30,110 nucleotides of DNA from a virus, in the IMG/VR virus record IMGVR_UViG_3300042381_000460, positions 1-30,110 of that record; one strand, written 5' to 3'. The notes beneath the pieces are model-generated. The model saw nothing but the letters and a program-made list of their open reading frames with translations, had not been told where the DNA came from and made no database searches. A program made the position numbers and the translations under genes. Shown piece after piece: positions 6,329-14,047 of this stretch (position 1 is the stretch's first letter; the number at the start of each line of letters is the position of its first letter).

Positions 6329-6551
6329 TGTTCATTAGATCCAATTGTTGTTGAACTTTTTCGATGACTTCACGAGCACTCAAATCTTTAATGCTTTTAC
6401 CAGAAAATGAAAGCAACTGATCAACTTTGATTATGATCGTGACAAACAACAAAAGTTGATCTTTGAACGTCATTGCATTTTCAACTCTAGCTAAGGTGCG
6501 ACCAAGAAAGAATGCAAATGCAACAATGATACCCGTAATGATGAATCCCAT
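6318..6551 (-). CDS. small membrane protein, 77 aa
   Basis: A hydrophobic N-terminus (about residues 2-18, GFIITGIIVAFAFFLG) is followed by a second moderately hydrophobic stretch (about 31-42, DQLLLFVTIIIKV) and a helical, charged C-terminus. GGGGG lies six bases before the ATG at 6549-6551. It overlaps the next gene by 11 bases. Not recognised as a named family. Confidence 0.7.
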   Translation of the reverse strand: MGFIITGIIVAFAFFLGRTLARVENAMTFKDQLLLFVTIIIKVDQLLSFSGKSIKDLSAREVIEKVQQQLDLMNNGK

Positions 6552-6554
6552 AAG

Positions 6555-6794
6555 TTACCCCCAATGTAAAAATTTCTTCCAAAATTTTTGATTTGTTTCT
6601 ATGTTGTGTCGCATCCAAAGAAGTATCTTTAGTGCGCTATTGATTCGGTCAATCTGTTGTGTAAAGTAAATGCGCTCATCTGGCGCAAGTGGCATCTTTA
6701 AATTCTCCATGTATAGAATATCAAGTTTTGACATTGAAAGAGTGTCGATCAAAAAATCAACTTGCTTAAGAAGATTGATTCTTCTCTGTGGCAT
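6555..6794 (-). CDS. small helical protein, 79 aa
   Basis: The chosen start is the ATG at 6792-6794 (MPQRRINLLKQVDFL), one base after the stop of the preceding gene; the frame stays open up to 6896, but that part is the shadow of the preceding gene. The protein is mostly helix with a regular Leu/Ile pattern and an aromatic, basic end (NQKFWKKFLHWG). No membrane segment or known motif is visible. The start lacks a clear ribosome binding site, consistent with translational coupling to the gene before it. Confidence 0.65.
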   Translation of the reverse strand: MPQRRINLLKQVDFLIDTLSMSKLDILYMENLKMPLAPDERIYFTQQIDRINSALKILLWMRHNIETNQKFWKKFLHWG

Positions 6795-6795
6795 C

Positions 6796-6975
6796 TCATT
6801 GGAGGTTGATCTTGTCAGAATTCTTCTTAATAAGCTCAGTGAGGAACTTATCAAGCTCGTCACCAATTTTGCTGGTTGTACCAATCTCTGTTGCATAATT
6901 GTCTTTAATATCCACTGTTATTGTAGCTGCATGGTTATTGTCTATGAGCACATGAATTGTTTTCTTGTACGGCAT
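6796..6975 (-). CDS. small conserved-looking protein, 59 aa
   Basis: ATG at 6973-6975 to TGA at 6796-6798 encodes MPYKKTIHVLIDNNHAATI and then an acidic/basic helical C-terminus (ELDKFLTELIKKNSDK). AGGAG lies five bases before the ATG, a strong ribosome binding site. The gene starts inside the end of the exonuclease gene (41-base overlap) and its stop is one base before the next start. Two short beta strands followed by a helix can be guessed; no family is recognised. Confidence 0.65.
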   Translation of the reverse strand: MPYKKTIHVLIDNNHAATITVDIKDNYATEIGTTSKIGDELDKFLTELIKKNSDKINLQ

Positions 6976-8329
6976 CTTTGCTCCTGTTGATGGCTAGAAG
7001 TTCCTTTCTAGCGACAGCACTAATGGCGCTAGATTCATAAAACTTTTTTAACTGAGACATGATGTGTTGATTCTCTGGAATTTTTGCAAGTTCATCAATT
7101 TGCACAATCAATTCGTTATACGTTGGATGAAAACTTTCACTATAGACTCCAGGTTGATATTGAACATCAAAATTTTCTTTATCAGTTTTCAGTTTTCCGC
7201 CGTAGCGATACAGGGCATAATCTTTTAGTTGAGGCTCAACTTGGTCAAGATCGGCAGTGTTGCACAAGAATCGCAAATACAACTGGCTTGCATACTTACT
7301 TTGAGTCTCTTTAATTAAATACAAGTCACGACGCCAGACAGCATCATATAGTGCAGATATCTGGTTTATTGGCATCATAAAGATGAACTGCTCAACATCA
7401 CAATTTTTTGATGGCCAGAAATTCTGCAAGTTGATATCAGACAATGCGCCGCGAGCTACGTTAGCGCGGTCGCGCAAATCAGCATTTTTCAAATACTCTT
7501 GAACATAGAGTGCTGATGTGTTTTTGTTGTACCATGAAACAGCATCTTTGTATGCGCCGTTTTCAAACTTTTTAAGATTGATCAACAACGATTGTGTTTT
7601 GTTCTGCTCAAGTACCGTAAAGTAGCAATATTCATCAGAGACTTTTTGTCCATTCTGGTCTGTGTATGGAAAAACTTTAACAACATCAAATCTATTGTTG
7701 TTAATCTCATACGAACTGTATGATCTAACGTCGATATCGTAGTTTTCTGCAAGATATTTTGCGAGCTTGATTGTAAGCATTACATCAGACAATGATTCGT
7801 GTGCTTGAATCTCTGATGGATCAAGAAGACCAAGAGATTTTGTTACAGACTCAAGACGAAAAATTAAGCGGCCATCTTCTCTTCGTTGCAGCTTGCTACA
7901 AAATTCTGCGTTGTCACATGCAAGTCTACGAACAACATGAAGAACATCACCATACTTAATTGATCCTCCAAAGTATGGATTCAATCCGTTTCTTATCATG
8001 CTTGTTCGCAAATACGGCACGTCGAATTTATTTGAGTTAAATCCCACAAGACGAGTTTCTTGCCACTCTACTATGTCAGAAATGTATTTCTGAATTTTTG
8101 CTAGTGCAATATGTTCTGGATCTTTAGCTTCTGCTATGTGTTCAAAGATATCAGTGCGAGTTGCTAAGATGGCACCAGGCGACGGCAATTGTGTGCGAGA
8201 GATCGTAATCTTATCACACAACATGGACTTGATGTTCCAGTTGGCATCAACTTCTACAAAGGCATAGTTGAGTATTTGTCCAACAGTGTTTAAGTCAGTA
8301 GTTTCAAGGTCAAAAAATATCGTATTCAT
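6935..8329 (-). CDS. exonuclease I (SbcB)-like DEDDh 3'-5' exonuclease, 464 aa
   Basis: The DEDDh motifs are in order: FFDLETT (Asp7, Glu9), GFNSNKFDVPYLR (Asp103) and HESLSDVMLTIKLAK (His177, Asp182). Between them LPSPGAILATR and FRLESVTKSLGL align with E. coli exonuclease I, and the total length is near that enzyme's 475 residues, so this is an exonuclease I relative and not a T4 DexA relative. Exonuclease I degrades single-stranded DNA 3' to 5'; in a phage it could serve recombination or host DNA breakdown. The chosen ATG (8327-8329) is one base after the upstream stop and puts the first motif at residue 5; an ATG at 8362 would add 11 residues. It sits with resolvase and reductase genes in the DNA metabolism block. 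Confidence 0.9.
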   Translation of the reverse strand: MNTIFFDLETTDLNTVGQILNYAFVEVDANWNIKSMLCDKITISRTQLPSPGAILATRTDIFEHIAEAKDPEHIALAKIQKYISDIVEWQETRLVGFNSNKFDVPYLRTSMIRNGLNPYFGGSIKYGDVLHVVRRLACDNAEFCSKLQRREDGRLIFRLESVTKSLGLLDPSEIQAHESLSDVMLTIKLAKYLAENYDIDVRSYSSYEINNNRFDVVKVFPYTDQNGQKVSDEYCYFTVLEQNKTQSLLINLKKFENGAYKDAVSWYNKNTSALYVQEYLKNADLRDRANVARGALSDINLQNFWPSKNCDVEQFIFMMPINQISALYDAVWRRDLYLIKETQSKYASQLYLRFLCNTADLDQVEPQLKDYALYRYGGKLKTDKENFDVQYQPGVYSESFHPTYNELIVQIDELAKIPENQHIMSQLKKFYESSAISAVARKELLAINRSKDAVQENNSCAHRQ

Positions 8330-8330
8330 A

Positions 8331-9440
8331 TTACACAACTTTAAGGAGTATTGTATCTTCATTAATTCGTCCAGTCAATTTCTTTTCCTTAGAACGAACA
8401 TTTGGAAGAATCTTTTTGAGTGCAACTTTTCCAGACTCGAAAACTTTTGGAAGAATTTCTTCTGGTTTTCTCAAAGTCTTTGCTACTGATTCAGTTGCAT
8501 CGTAGTTTAAGATTGAACATCCTTTGACTGAGAATCCATGTGCGTTATTGCAAATGTATACGCCAAGTGTTCTGTACTTTGTGTTGTAGACCCAAAGTTG
8601 TGTTGCTCCACAAATCTGTGTTGGTGGAATACTCTTAAGTCCTTCATGATCTTTTTGATACTTTAATTTTGCAACTTGTTTCAGTGGCGACTTTGGCTTC
8701 TTTGCTCGCGGTGCTCTGTTGTTGAGTGAGATCTGTTTTGCAACATCACTCCACTTGCGAGACTCTTCGACAATAGACTCAACAAATGTGATAAACTTTT
8801 TAAGTTCAGCTTTTTTCAAAAACGAATATGCTTCAACTAACTGCTCACATGCTCCAGATTCAGCATCACGCAATTCAGACAAAAGATTCTTTTCAAAATA
8901 TTCAGCTATACCTTTTGCATGTTGATGCTTAACATTAAATGATTTAAGCCATTCATATGGATTGAATGCAGACTTACAACGAGTCTCAACAAACTCATCG
9001 ATCTTTAGTGCAAGATCACTCAACAGCTCTCGCAATTGATTCTCAAGATGATCTTGAACGCTTGGTTTTTTCTCAGCTTGAGGCTTTTCTTCAACAGTTT
9101 TCTTTGCAAGAACAACTTGAAGCACTCGCATCTTCTCTCGTTCAATTTTTTCACTATACGTTTTGGGCATAGCATCAATGTTGACAAGTTTAATGCGACA
9201 CAACCATCCAATCGTACACGACAAAGGAAGCGTTGAGCACTCTTCAATCTTTGTGAGTGTGTCTGATGGTTCTCCAGACTGCCTTAAGAATTCTACAAAA
9301 TACTTTTTTGCATCTTCATTGTTGCGATTGTAATTGTACCAAGTCAGCATCTTACTAAGTTGTGATTCGATGCTCTCTGTTTCGACAGGCTTTAAACGTG
9401 GCTCTTCCTCAGTAACAGCGTATCTGGATTTTGCTCTCAT
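8331..9440 (-). CDS. conserved hypothetical protein, 369 aa, charged and helical
   Basis: The protein opens MRAKSRYAVTEEEPRLK, followed by a helical region with TWYNYNRN and, further on, Lys/Glu-rich helices (about 100-150) and a C-terminal domain with predicted strands (TQLWVYNTKYRTLGVY, ILNYD). The ending is basic and rich in Lys. I recall similar proteins in marine T4-like phages, without known function. A frame opening continues to 9551, but it needs a TTG and would add a hydrophobic, Cys-containing N-terminus with no ribosome binding site; the ATG at 9438-9440 is preferred. The stop is one base before the exonuclease start, so the two are coupled. A DNA-linked role is suggested only by the neighbours. 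Confidence 0.8.
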   Translation of the reverse strand: MRAKSRYAVTEEEPRLKPVETESIESQLSKMLTWYNYNRNNEDAKKYFVEFLRQSGEPSDTLTKIEECSTLPLSCTIGWLCRIKLVNIDAMPKTYSEKIEREKMRVLQVVLAKKTVEEKPQAEKKPSVQDHLENQLRELLSDLALKIDEFVETRCKSAFNPYEWLKSFNVKHQHAKGIAEYFEKNLLSELRDAESGACEQLVEAYSFLKKAELKKFITFVESIVEESRKWSDVAKQISLNNRAPRAKKPKSPLKQVAKLKYQKDHEGLKSIPPTQICGATQLWVYNTKYRTLGVYICNNAHGFSVKGCSILNYDATESVAKTLRKPEEILPKVFESGKVALKKILPNVRSKEKKLTGRINEDTILLKVV

Positions 9441-9653
9441 TGTTGTAGCTCTATTTAATTTGGAAAGAAACGGTTTTGAACACTGAGAGAGTAACACTAA
9501 AAAGAGAACAGAACAACGAAAAAATCGCTTTTTTTCGCTTAATAAAATCAACTAGTTAGAAAACGAAAATGCAATAGGAACGGCGATTTCTAAAAAGATG
9601 AGTAAAGTATCGTCTTATGACTATTTTTGCTTAAAAACGATCCTAGAATGCGA
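9441..9653 (-). other. 213-base gap without a convincing gene
   Basis: Between the resolvase stop and the ATG at 9440 I see no gene with a ribosome binding site on either strand. A TTAAATA element (9452-9458, minus) lies 11 bases before the ATG and resembles the late motif. An A/T-rich inverted repeat (CGAAAAA paired with TTTTTCG, around 9520-9540) could form a weak stem. Either promoter or terminator function is possible. Confidence 0.35.
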
Positions 9654-10214
9654 CTACGAGTTTTTCGTAGAGAGGCTGCTGAAGCCATATTTGGCAACAT
9701 AGTACGCATCGATAACATCACTTGCAGGACTATCTCCAACTTTACAATCGAGGGTTGCGGTGATGTTAAATGCAGTCTCGTTTATGAATGCATCATGCAT
9801 GGCAATCTTGTTTGCGTTACCTTTGCCAGATGCAAACTTTTTGACAGATGGTGGAGAAAATGTTTTATATTGAAACTTGTTTAGCCAAAGCTTGTGTTTT
9901 AATGTGCCGGCACACTCACCAATGTGAAACACAACACCTTTGGCTGCAAATGCATAATCTTCTATGAACACGCTTGCATCTGGATGTTTTTTAATGATGT
10001 TCAACGACCAAGAAGAGATGTAATCAAATCGCTCTTCGTTTGATTGCCAATTCTTGTATAGCATCGATTCAACACGAGGCGTCTTAATCTCAAACTTTTT
10101 TACAGACGTTAGAAAATAGAACTGGCATGAATCAAAAGACCAAACATCACCTGTGTGAACGGCAATAGCAGGCGATGACATCGAGTAATCTATTCCTATT
10201 GTGACTGGTGACAT
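9654..10214 (-). CDS. RuvC-like Holliday junction resolvase, 186 aa
   Basis: The RNase H-fold resolvase motifs are in order: GIDYSMSSPAI (Asp9), VFIEDYAF (Glu85), SPPSVKKFASGKGNANK (120-136, basic) and SDVIDAYYVAKY (Asp166, Asp169). This set of acids and the K-x-x-A-x-G-K-G-N-A stretch are typical of RuvC-type junction nucleases in phages. The enzyme would cut branched recombination and replication intermediates before packaging, the job T4 does with the unrelated gp49. The length fits RuvC (about 170-190). The ATG at 10212-10214 is two bases after the stop of the zinc-ribbon gene upstream. Confidence 0.88.
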   Translation of the reverse strand: MSPVTIGIDYSMSSPAIAVHTGDVWSFDSCQFYFLTSVKKFEIKTPRVESMLYKNWQSNEERFDYISSWSLNIIKKHPDASVFIEDYAFAAKGVVFHIGECAGTLKHKLWLNKFQYKTFSPPSVKKFASGKGNANKIAMHDAFINETAFNITATLDCKVGDSPASDVIDAYYVAKYGFSSLSTKNS

Positions 10215-10216
10215 GA

Positions 10217-10450
10217 CTAATCTTCATCATCAAGATCGTCTTCATCTTCAGTGTAATACCCATCATCATCAAACTCATCATACTCATCAAAGTCTTTGAG
10301 AAATGGTCGGTCATCTTTAATGTCAACGCTATCTCCACAGAAAGGACAAATCTGTGGAGTATGGCGGCCGGCGGGGCTGCTGGTGATGACTATATCAAAT
10401 TCAACTTCACATTCATGGCATACACAACTTTTTTTTGCTTTCTTTCCCAT
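10217..10450 (-). CDS. small zinc ribbon protein with acidic tail, 77 aa
   Basis: Two cysteine pairs, CHEC (about residues 11-14) and CPFC (about 35-38), form a probable zinc ribbon, and the last 30 residues are almost all Asp, Glu and Tyr. An acidic tail next to a nucleic-acid-binding-type ribbon suggests a DNA mimic or a partner of a basic protein; this is inference. The start overlaps the reductase stop as TAATG, so the gene is translationally coupled to ribonucleotide reductase. It is unlike the FmdB-type ribbons at 798 and 21479. Confidence 0.75.
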   Translation of the reverse strand: MGKKAKKSCVCHECEVEFDIVITSSPAGRHTPQICPFCGDSVDIKDDRPFLKDFDEYDEFDDDGYYTEDEDDLDDED

Positions 10451-12381
10451 TATGTAAGTTCACACGAACCTGCAACACAAGCCAATTCTTGTGTGGATGT
10501 GGTCGTATCTTCCTTCTCGTATATATGCAATTTCGACCAGTCAACATCCTGAGGCATCTTGGAACAAAGTGCTTGATACTGATCTTTTGTGCAGTCTTGA
10601 TATGGCGCTTGTTTGTATACATGATCACTGAATGGTAAGAATGATATTCCAGAAATGTGATCGAAGTGTTTGAACACATATGCTGCAACATCTAGCCACT
10701 CATTTTCTTTTACAGAGATTGTGATAGACACCGTATGCTCTGCCCAAAACTTCTTGTAAAACATCCACAACTCAAGATGCTGAATAGCGGTCACTTGATT
10801 TCTAAAACGAGCATGATCTGGCGACCTAACAGGGAAAGAAAACACCGTTGTGTGTTCTGGTTTTGTAACATCAGGTTCATTAGGAAAACCCATCTGCTTC
10901 ATGAGTATACAAAGTGGATCTTTGTTATCTGATCGCACTGTTCTGATGTAGTAATCAGAGTGTCGAGGATGAATGCCGCTAGCACTATCAACGAGCTGTG
11001 ATACTGTGCCCGATGGTTTTACGCAAGTGATAGATGCAGATTCAGGAATACCTAACAACTTTGACCACTTTCGATTTGTCTCAATTGTTTTATCACGCAA
11101 CTCAACTAGAAACTCTTTGAGTTCATCACTTGGAGTTGACATAAACAAGTTGTCAAGGATGCCCGTAAGTGAGACGCCTAACAAACGCTCTTCTTCTGCA
11201 TTCTTCTTCCATTCTTTTAAAAGATATCTGAAGTCTGTAAGTGACGATTGAAACGTACCAAGTATTGTTGCAATTTCAACTTTCTTGAGTAGAGTTTCTT
11301 TTGTATCTTCAGCACGAACAACAACTTCTGAAAGATTACAGAAGCCTTTGTTACGAAGAAGAATTTCAGCACATGGATTTGTACCGGCAATTTTTGACAC
11401 ATCACGCCGCAGAGCACCATGAGAATTTGTGCCAAGATTTTCTGCACTCTTTTTTGCTGCTACAAGATTAAAGATACCTCGTTCACCAGAGCGCGATTCA
11501 TACAGAGACTTCCATTCGTCCATGAAGATGCCAATGTCAGGCTTCTCAGTGTAGCAAGCACTGTTGTTTGCAAGTGCTCGTTGAACGTTTTCTATCCACC
11601 ACTGACCAGATTTAGCTGCGCGCATTCTGTCATCTGAAAGATTGCTAAGAGAGATAAGTGCAGAACGACGAACACCCCCAACAACAATTACTTCTGCAAT
11701 CTTACACACAATGTCATGGCATTCGATAGATTGTAGTCTACGTCCTGCGGCTGCTTTAAATGTCTTAATACAGAATTCAAAAAGAGCAACAAGTGGTTGT
11801 GGTCCTGATGCACGACCACCAAATGTTTTAAGTGGTGCGCCAGAAGGTCGAACGCGAGAGACATCAACTTTTGGCACCTGACCCTGATACAAAAGTCCAA
11901 TTAATTCTTTAAGTGATTTTGCCCAACCAATCTTAGAGTCTTGCACTACAATTGTTGTATCCGTATCATAAAACTCTTCCGACACTGATGGCAGCTGTGT
12001 TACGTATTGACGCTCAACAGAAAAGCCAACACCTACACCACACGAAAGAATGTATAGAATTTCATCAAAAGAACGCGGACTATCAATAGCAACAAAGGAG
12101 CAATTATAGCCGGCAATTTCATCGCGCTCTAATGCTGGACCAGCTGTCATAAGACATCGCATTGATGGCATAACATCAAGTGTAAGTATTGCTTCTTTCA
12201 ACTCTTCGCGAGTTGTTTTTTTGAGCGCGTACTCACAACGATTTTGTAGATGTGTTTCAAAAAAATTAAAATACCTATCAACAGTCTCCTCCCACGTTTC
12301 TCGTCTTTTTTCATCTGACAGCCATCGGCTGTATCGAGAAAGGTGAATGAACTGTTGATAAAGTGTAGGAAGTTTAGACAT
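10450..12381 (-). CDS. nrdJ: adenosylcobalamin-dependent class II ribonucleotide reductase, monomeric type, 643 aa
   Basis: The protein reduces ribonucleotides to deoxyribonucleotides with a radical made from adenosylcobalamin. The active site is readable: GYNCS (Cys94) and GFCNLSE (Cys348) as the reducing pair, NPCAEI with Asn335, Cys337 (thiyl radical) and Glu339, and PSGT at 456-459. The tail CVAGSC (Cys635, Cys640) has the same five-residue spacing as the shuttle cysteines of the Lactobacillus leichmannii enzyme, so this is the monomeric class II form, a little shorter than that enzyme (about 740 residues). T4 instead carries class I NrdAB. GAGGT lies six bases before the ATG at 12379-12381, and a sigma70-like promoter lies upstream. 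The host must provide the cobalamin cofactor. Confidence 0.93.
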   Translation of the reverse strand: MSKLPTLYQQFIHLSRYSRWLSDEKRRETWEETVDRYFNFFETHLQNRCEYALKKTTREELKEAILTLDVMPSMRCLMTAGPALERDEIAGYNCSFVAIDSPRSFDEILYILSCGVGVGFSVERQYVTQLPSVSEEFYDTDTTIVVQDSKIGWAKSLKELIGLLYQGQVPKVDVSRVRPSGAPLKTFGGRASGPQPLVALFEFCIKTFKAAAGRRLQSIECHDIVCKIAEVIVVGGVRRSALISLSNLSDDRMRAAKSGQWWIENVQRALANNSACYTEKPDIGIFMDEWKSLYESRSGERGIFNLVAAKKSAENLGTNSHGALRRDVSKIAGTNPCAEILLRNKGFCNLSEVVVRAEDTKETLLKKVEIATILGTFQSSLTDFRYLLKEWKKNAEEERLLGVSLTGILDNLFMSTPSDELKEFLVELRDKTIETNRKWSKLLGIPESASITCVKPSGTVSQLVDSASGIHPRHSDYYIRTVRSDNKDPLCILMKQMGFPNEPDVTKPEHTTVFSFPVRSPDHARFRNQVTAIQHLELWMFYKKFWAEHTVSITISVKENEWLDVAAYVFKHFDHISGISFLPFSDHVYKQAPYQDCTKDQYQALCSKMPQDVDWSKLHIYEKEDTTTSTQELACVAGSCELT

Positions 12382-12417
12382 GAAACTACCTCAGATAATC
12401 ACGATTAACTGAAAAAG

Positions 12418-12446
12418 AATATAGCAAACTTGAATTGTAAAGACAA
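12418..12446 (-). promoter_or_regulatory. sigma70-like promoter of ribonucleotide reductase
   Basis: Minus-strand TTGTCT (12441-12446, four of six) and TATATT (12418-12423, five of six) are 17 bases apart in the 73-base gap before the reductase gene. The predicted start near 12411 gives a leader of about 30 bases that includes the GAGGT ribosome binding site. This suggests early or middle expression by the host sigma factor. Confidence 0.55.
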
Positions 12447-12454
12447 GCTATAAT

Positions 12455-13747
12455 TTAGTCCAATCGTATTCTTGGGAAAGGCAATTTGTAACAGTATCGG
12501 ACATTTTGCTTATTAAACACCAGATAAGTGTTGACAGGATAATTTGTAGGAGAAAGATTAGAACGAAACAATGGACGACCATCATGATATGGACCAGTGT
12601 TTCTAAATTCATCGACAATTTTTGTGCCTTTTATTATTTTTGCGGTCTTGACTGAACGAAACTCTGTTGGCAAAATTAACACACCGCCACGGTCTGGAAA
12701 CTCAGACTGCTTTAATAGTCTACCATACTTCAGACCATCTTCAAAGTTAGAGGACACAATACTGCACGATGAAACAACACTATTGTCTTTAGCTGTGTAT
12801 GTGTCACTTTTAGGTGCAATGCGACCTCGCTTTTGTACAGCAATAATATCTCGCATGATTTGATTATACATCGAAGTTGGTATGAAATGATTGCGCGTTC
12901 TAGGGTCTTTAAAACCTTGCTTATAACTAAGACCGTTACCCTCTTGTGTCCACACAAAAGCAACTTCACATCGGTTTGCATATTTTTCTAATTGTTGAAA
13001 CAAAGGAGCACCAGAATGAAAATAGTTTTTTGTGCCTGAGTTTTCACCAAGGGCAGGTCTATTTGCATACTTAACATCAGCTCCATCCATGTTGTACACG
13101 CAAGGCTCTTTAAGAGCCGGGTAAAGTCCGTGACCTTCTACAAGGTCTGCATTAACAATTCTTCGTGTGCTCAACGATGCTTTATGTGGATTCCACACAA
13201 TGCGAGCATTAGGAAACAAGTCTCGTGTCCATGCAATCAACACGCGGCCAGCAGTTGCGGAAACATTACTCTCTAACCCAGGATTTATCATCAATGTTGT
13301 ATGTGGCTGAAGATGCTGTGACAACACATTTTGAATAGGTTTAACATAGTTGACATACTTCTGCTTTAAGGCAACATCTTTTGCAACAAGTTTTTTGTTC
13401 CAAGTTGCAACAGATCCAACATTATATAAAAATTCATATTTGCCAAGGCGATTGTTTCTGTGACCAGGTTCGTTTATTAAGTTCACTTCAAGTGTCTTTA
13501 GCCTGGGGTCTGCAAGCAAACGTTCTAAGCAAGAAAAGTTGTTGCCAAATGTGTTATACAAAAATGCTATGTGTAGTTCTTCCAATGGAGCTATAGATTT
13601 TATGTAGCCCTCACAATTAAACTTATTGGCCGTCAGGTTGAATGTCGCATAACCAACGTTTGGAAGCCCTTGGGCGATTGCAACTGAACTTATTGGAACA
13701 AAAAGTGGCACAACAAGAATCAAAATGGAGAGCAATATGTTTTTCAT
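12455..13747 (-). CDS. exported protein, possibly TIM-barrel hydrolase-like, 430 aa
   Basis: The N-terminus (MKNILLSILILVVPLF and following to about residue 28, ending AIA before QG) is a typical Sec signal peptide with a signal peptidase I site, so the mature protein should leave the cytoplasm. The body alternates strands and helices and contains NEPGHRNNRLG, LMINPGLES, VWNPHKAS, EGHGLYP and FVWTQEGNG, reminiscent of loops at the ends of strands in a glycoside hydrolase-like barrel with Asn-Glu and Glu candidates. Several cysteines could pair. I cannot name a family; a polysaccharide- or cell-wall-active enzyme is a guess. The ATG at 13745-13747 is preferred over a GTG nine bases upstream. 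It stands between primase and reductase genes and is odd in that context. Confidence 0.75.
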   Translation of the reverse strand: MKNILLSILILVVPLFVPISSVAIAQGLPNVGYATFNLTANKFNCEGYIKSIAPLEELHIAFLYNTFGNNFSCLERLLADPRLKTLEVNLINEPGHRNNRLGKYEFLYNVGSVATWNKKLVAKDVALKQKYVNYVKPIQNVLSQHLQPHTTLMINPGLESNVSATAGRVLIAWTRDLFPNARIVWNPHKASLSTRRIVNADLVEGHGLYPALKEPCVYNMDGADVKYANRPALGENSGTKNYFHSGAPLFQQLEKYANRCEVAFVWTQEGNGLSYKQGFKDPRTRNHFIPTSMYNQIMRDIIAVQKRGRIAPKSDTYTAKDNSVVSSCSIVSSNFEDGLKYGRLLKQSEFPDRGGVLILPTEFRSVKTAKIIKGTKIVDEFRNTGPYHDGRPLFRSNLSPTNYPVNTYLVFNKQNVRYCYKLPFPRIRLD

Positions 13748-13789
13748 GGTAAACACACAATAGTATATCTGTACTATGTATATTTGACA

Positions 13790-14047
13790 CTATCGGATTT
13801 TTATAAAAATTCTGGCAGACAGGCTAAACATTTCGTTCAGGTGTTGTCTATTTGGCAAGAAAAAGTTATCAGCATCTTCATGTACAGATCCACGAAGAAC
13901 TTCGTAGACTTCTGCATACTCAATCTTTGATAATGATTGTCCATCCACTTCTATAAAATTTGATGGGGTGTTACCAACCATTAATGCTGTCATATATCCA
14001 ACCGGCAACCAACAAAATGATTCTACAGAACTCACACTTTTTTCCAT
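13790..14047 (-). CDS. small tail-collar-domain-like protein, 85 aa
   Basis: Residues about 14-65 resemble the phage tail collar domain: PVGYMTALMVGNTPSNF, then EVDGQSLSKIEYAEVYEVL and NFFLPNRQHL, matching the family pattern of G-x-x-P, a DGQ-x-L-s-x-x-x-Y-x-x-L core and a terminal LP segment. Collar domains usually form part of tail fibres or short-fibre proteins much longer than this. Here the domain stands almost alone, next to primase, with which it overlaps by 16 bases at 14032-14047. It may be a small fibre-associated protein or a remnant of a larger fibre gene. Confidence 0.65.
   Translation of the reverse strand: MEKSVSSVESFCWLPVGYMTALMVGNTPSNFIEVDGQSLSKIEYAEVYEVLRGSVHEDADNFFLPNRQHLNEMFSLSARIFIKIR

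Noticed and set aside
6795-6896. N-terminal extension of the 79-residue helical protein to 113 residues
   Set aside because: The region is fully occupied by the 59-residue gene in another frame, which has a strong AGGAG site and whose stop is one base before the shorter start.
9441-9551. 37-residue hydrophobic, Cys-containing N-terminus on the 369-residue protein, like a lipoprotein signal
   Set aside because: It needs a TTG start with no ribosome binding site, and MRAKSRYAVTEEEP is the conserved-looking start.
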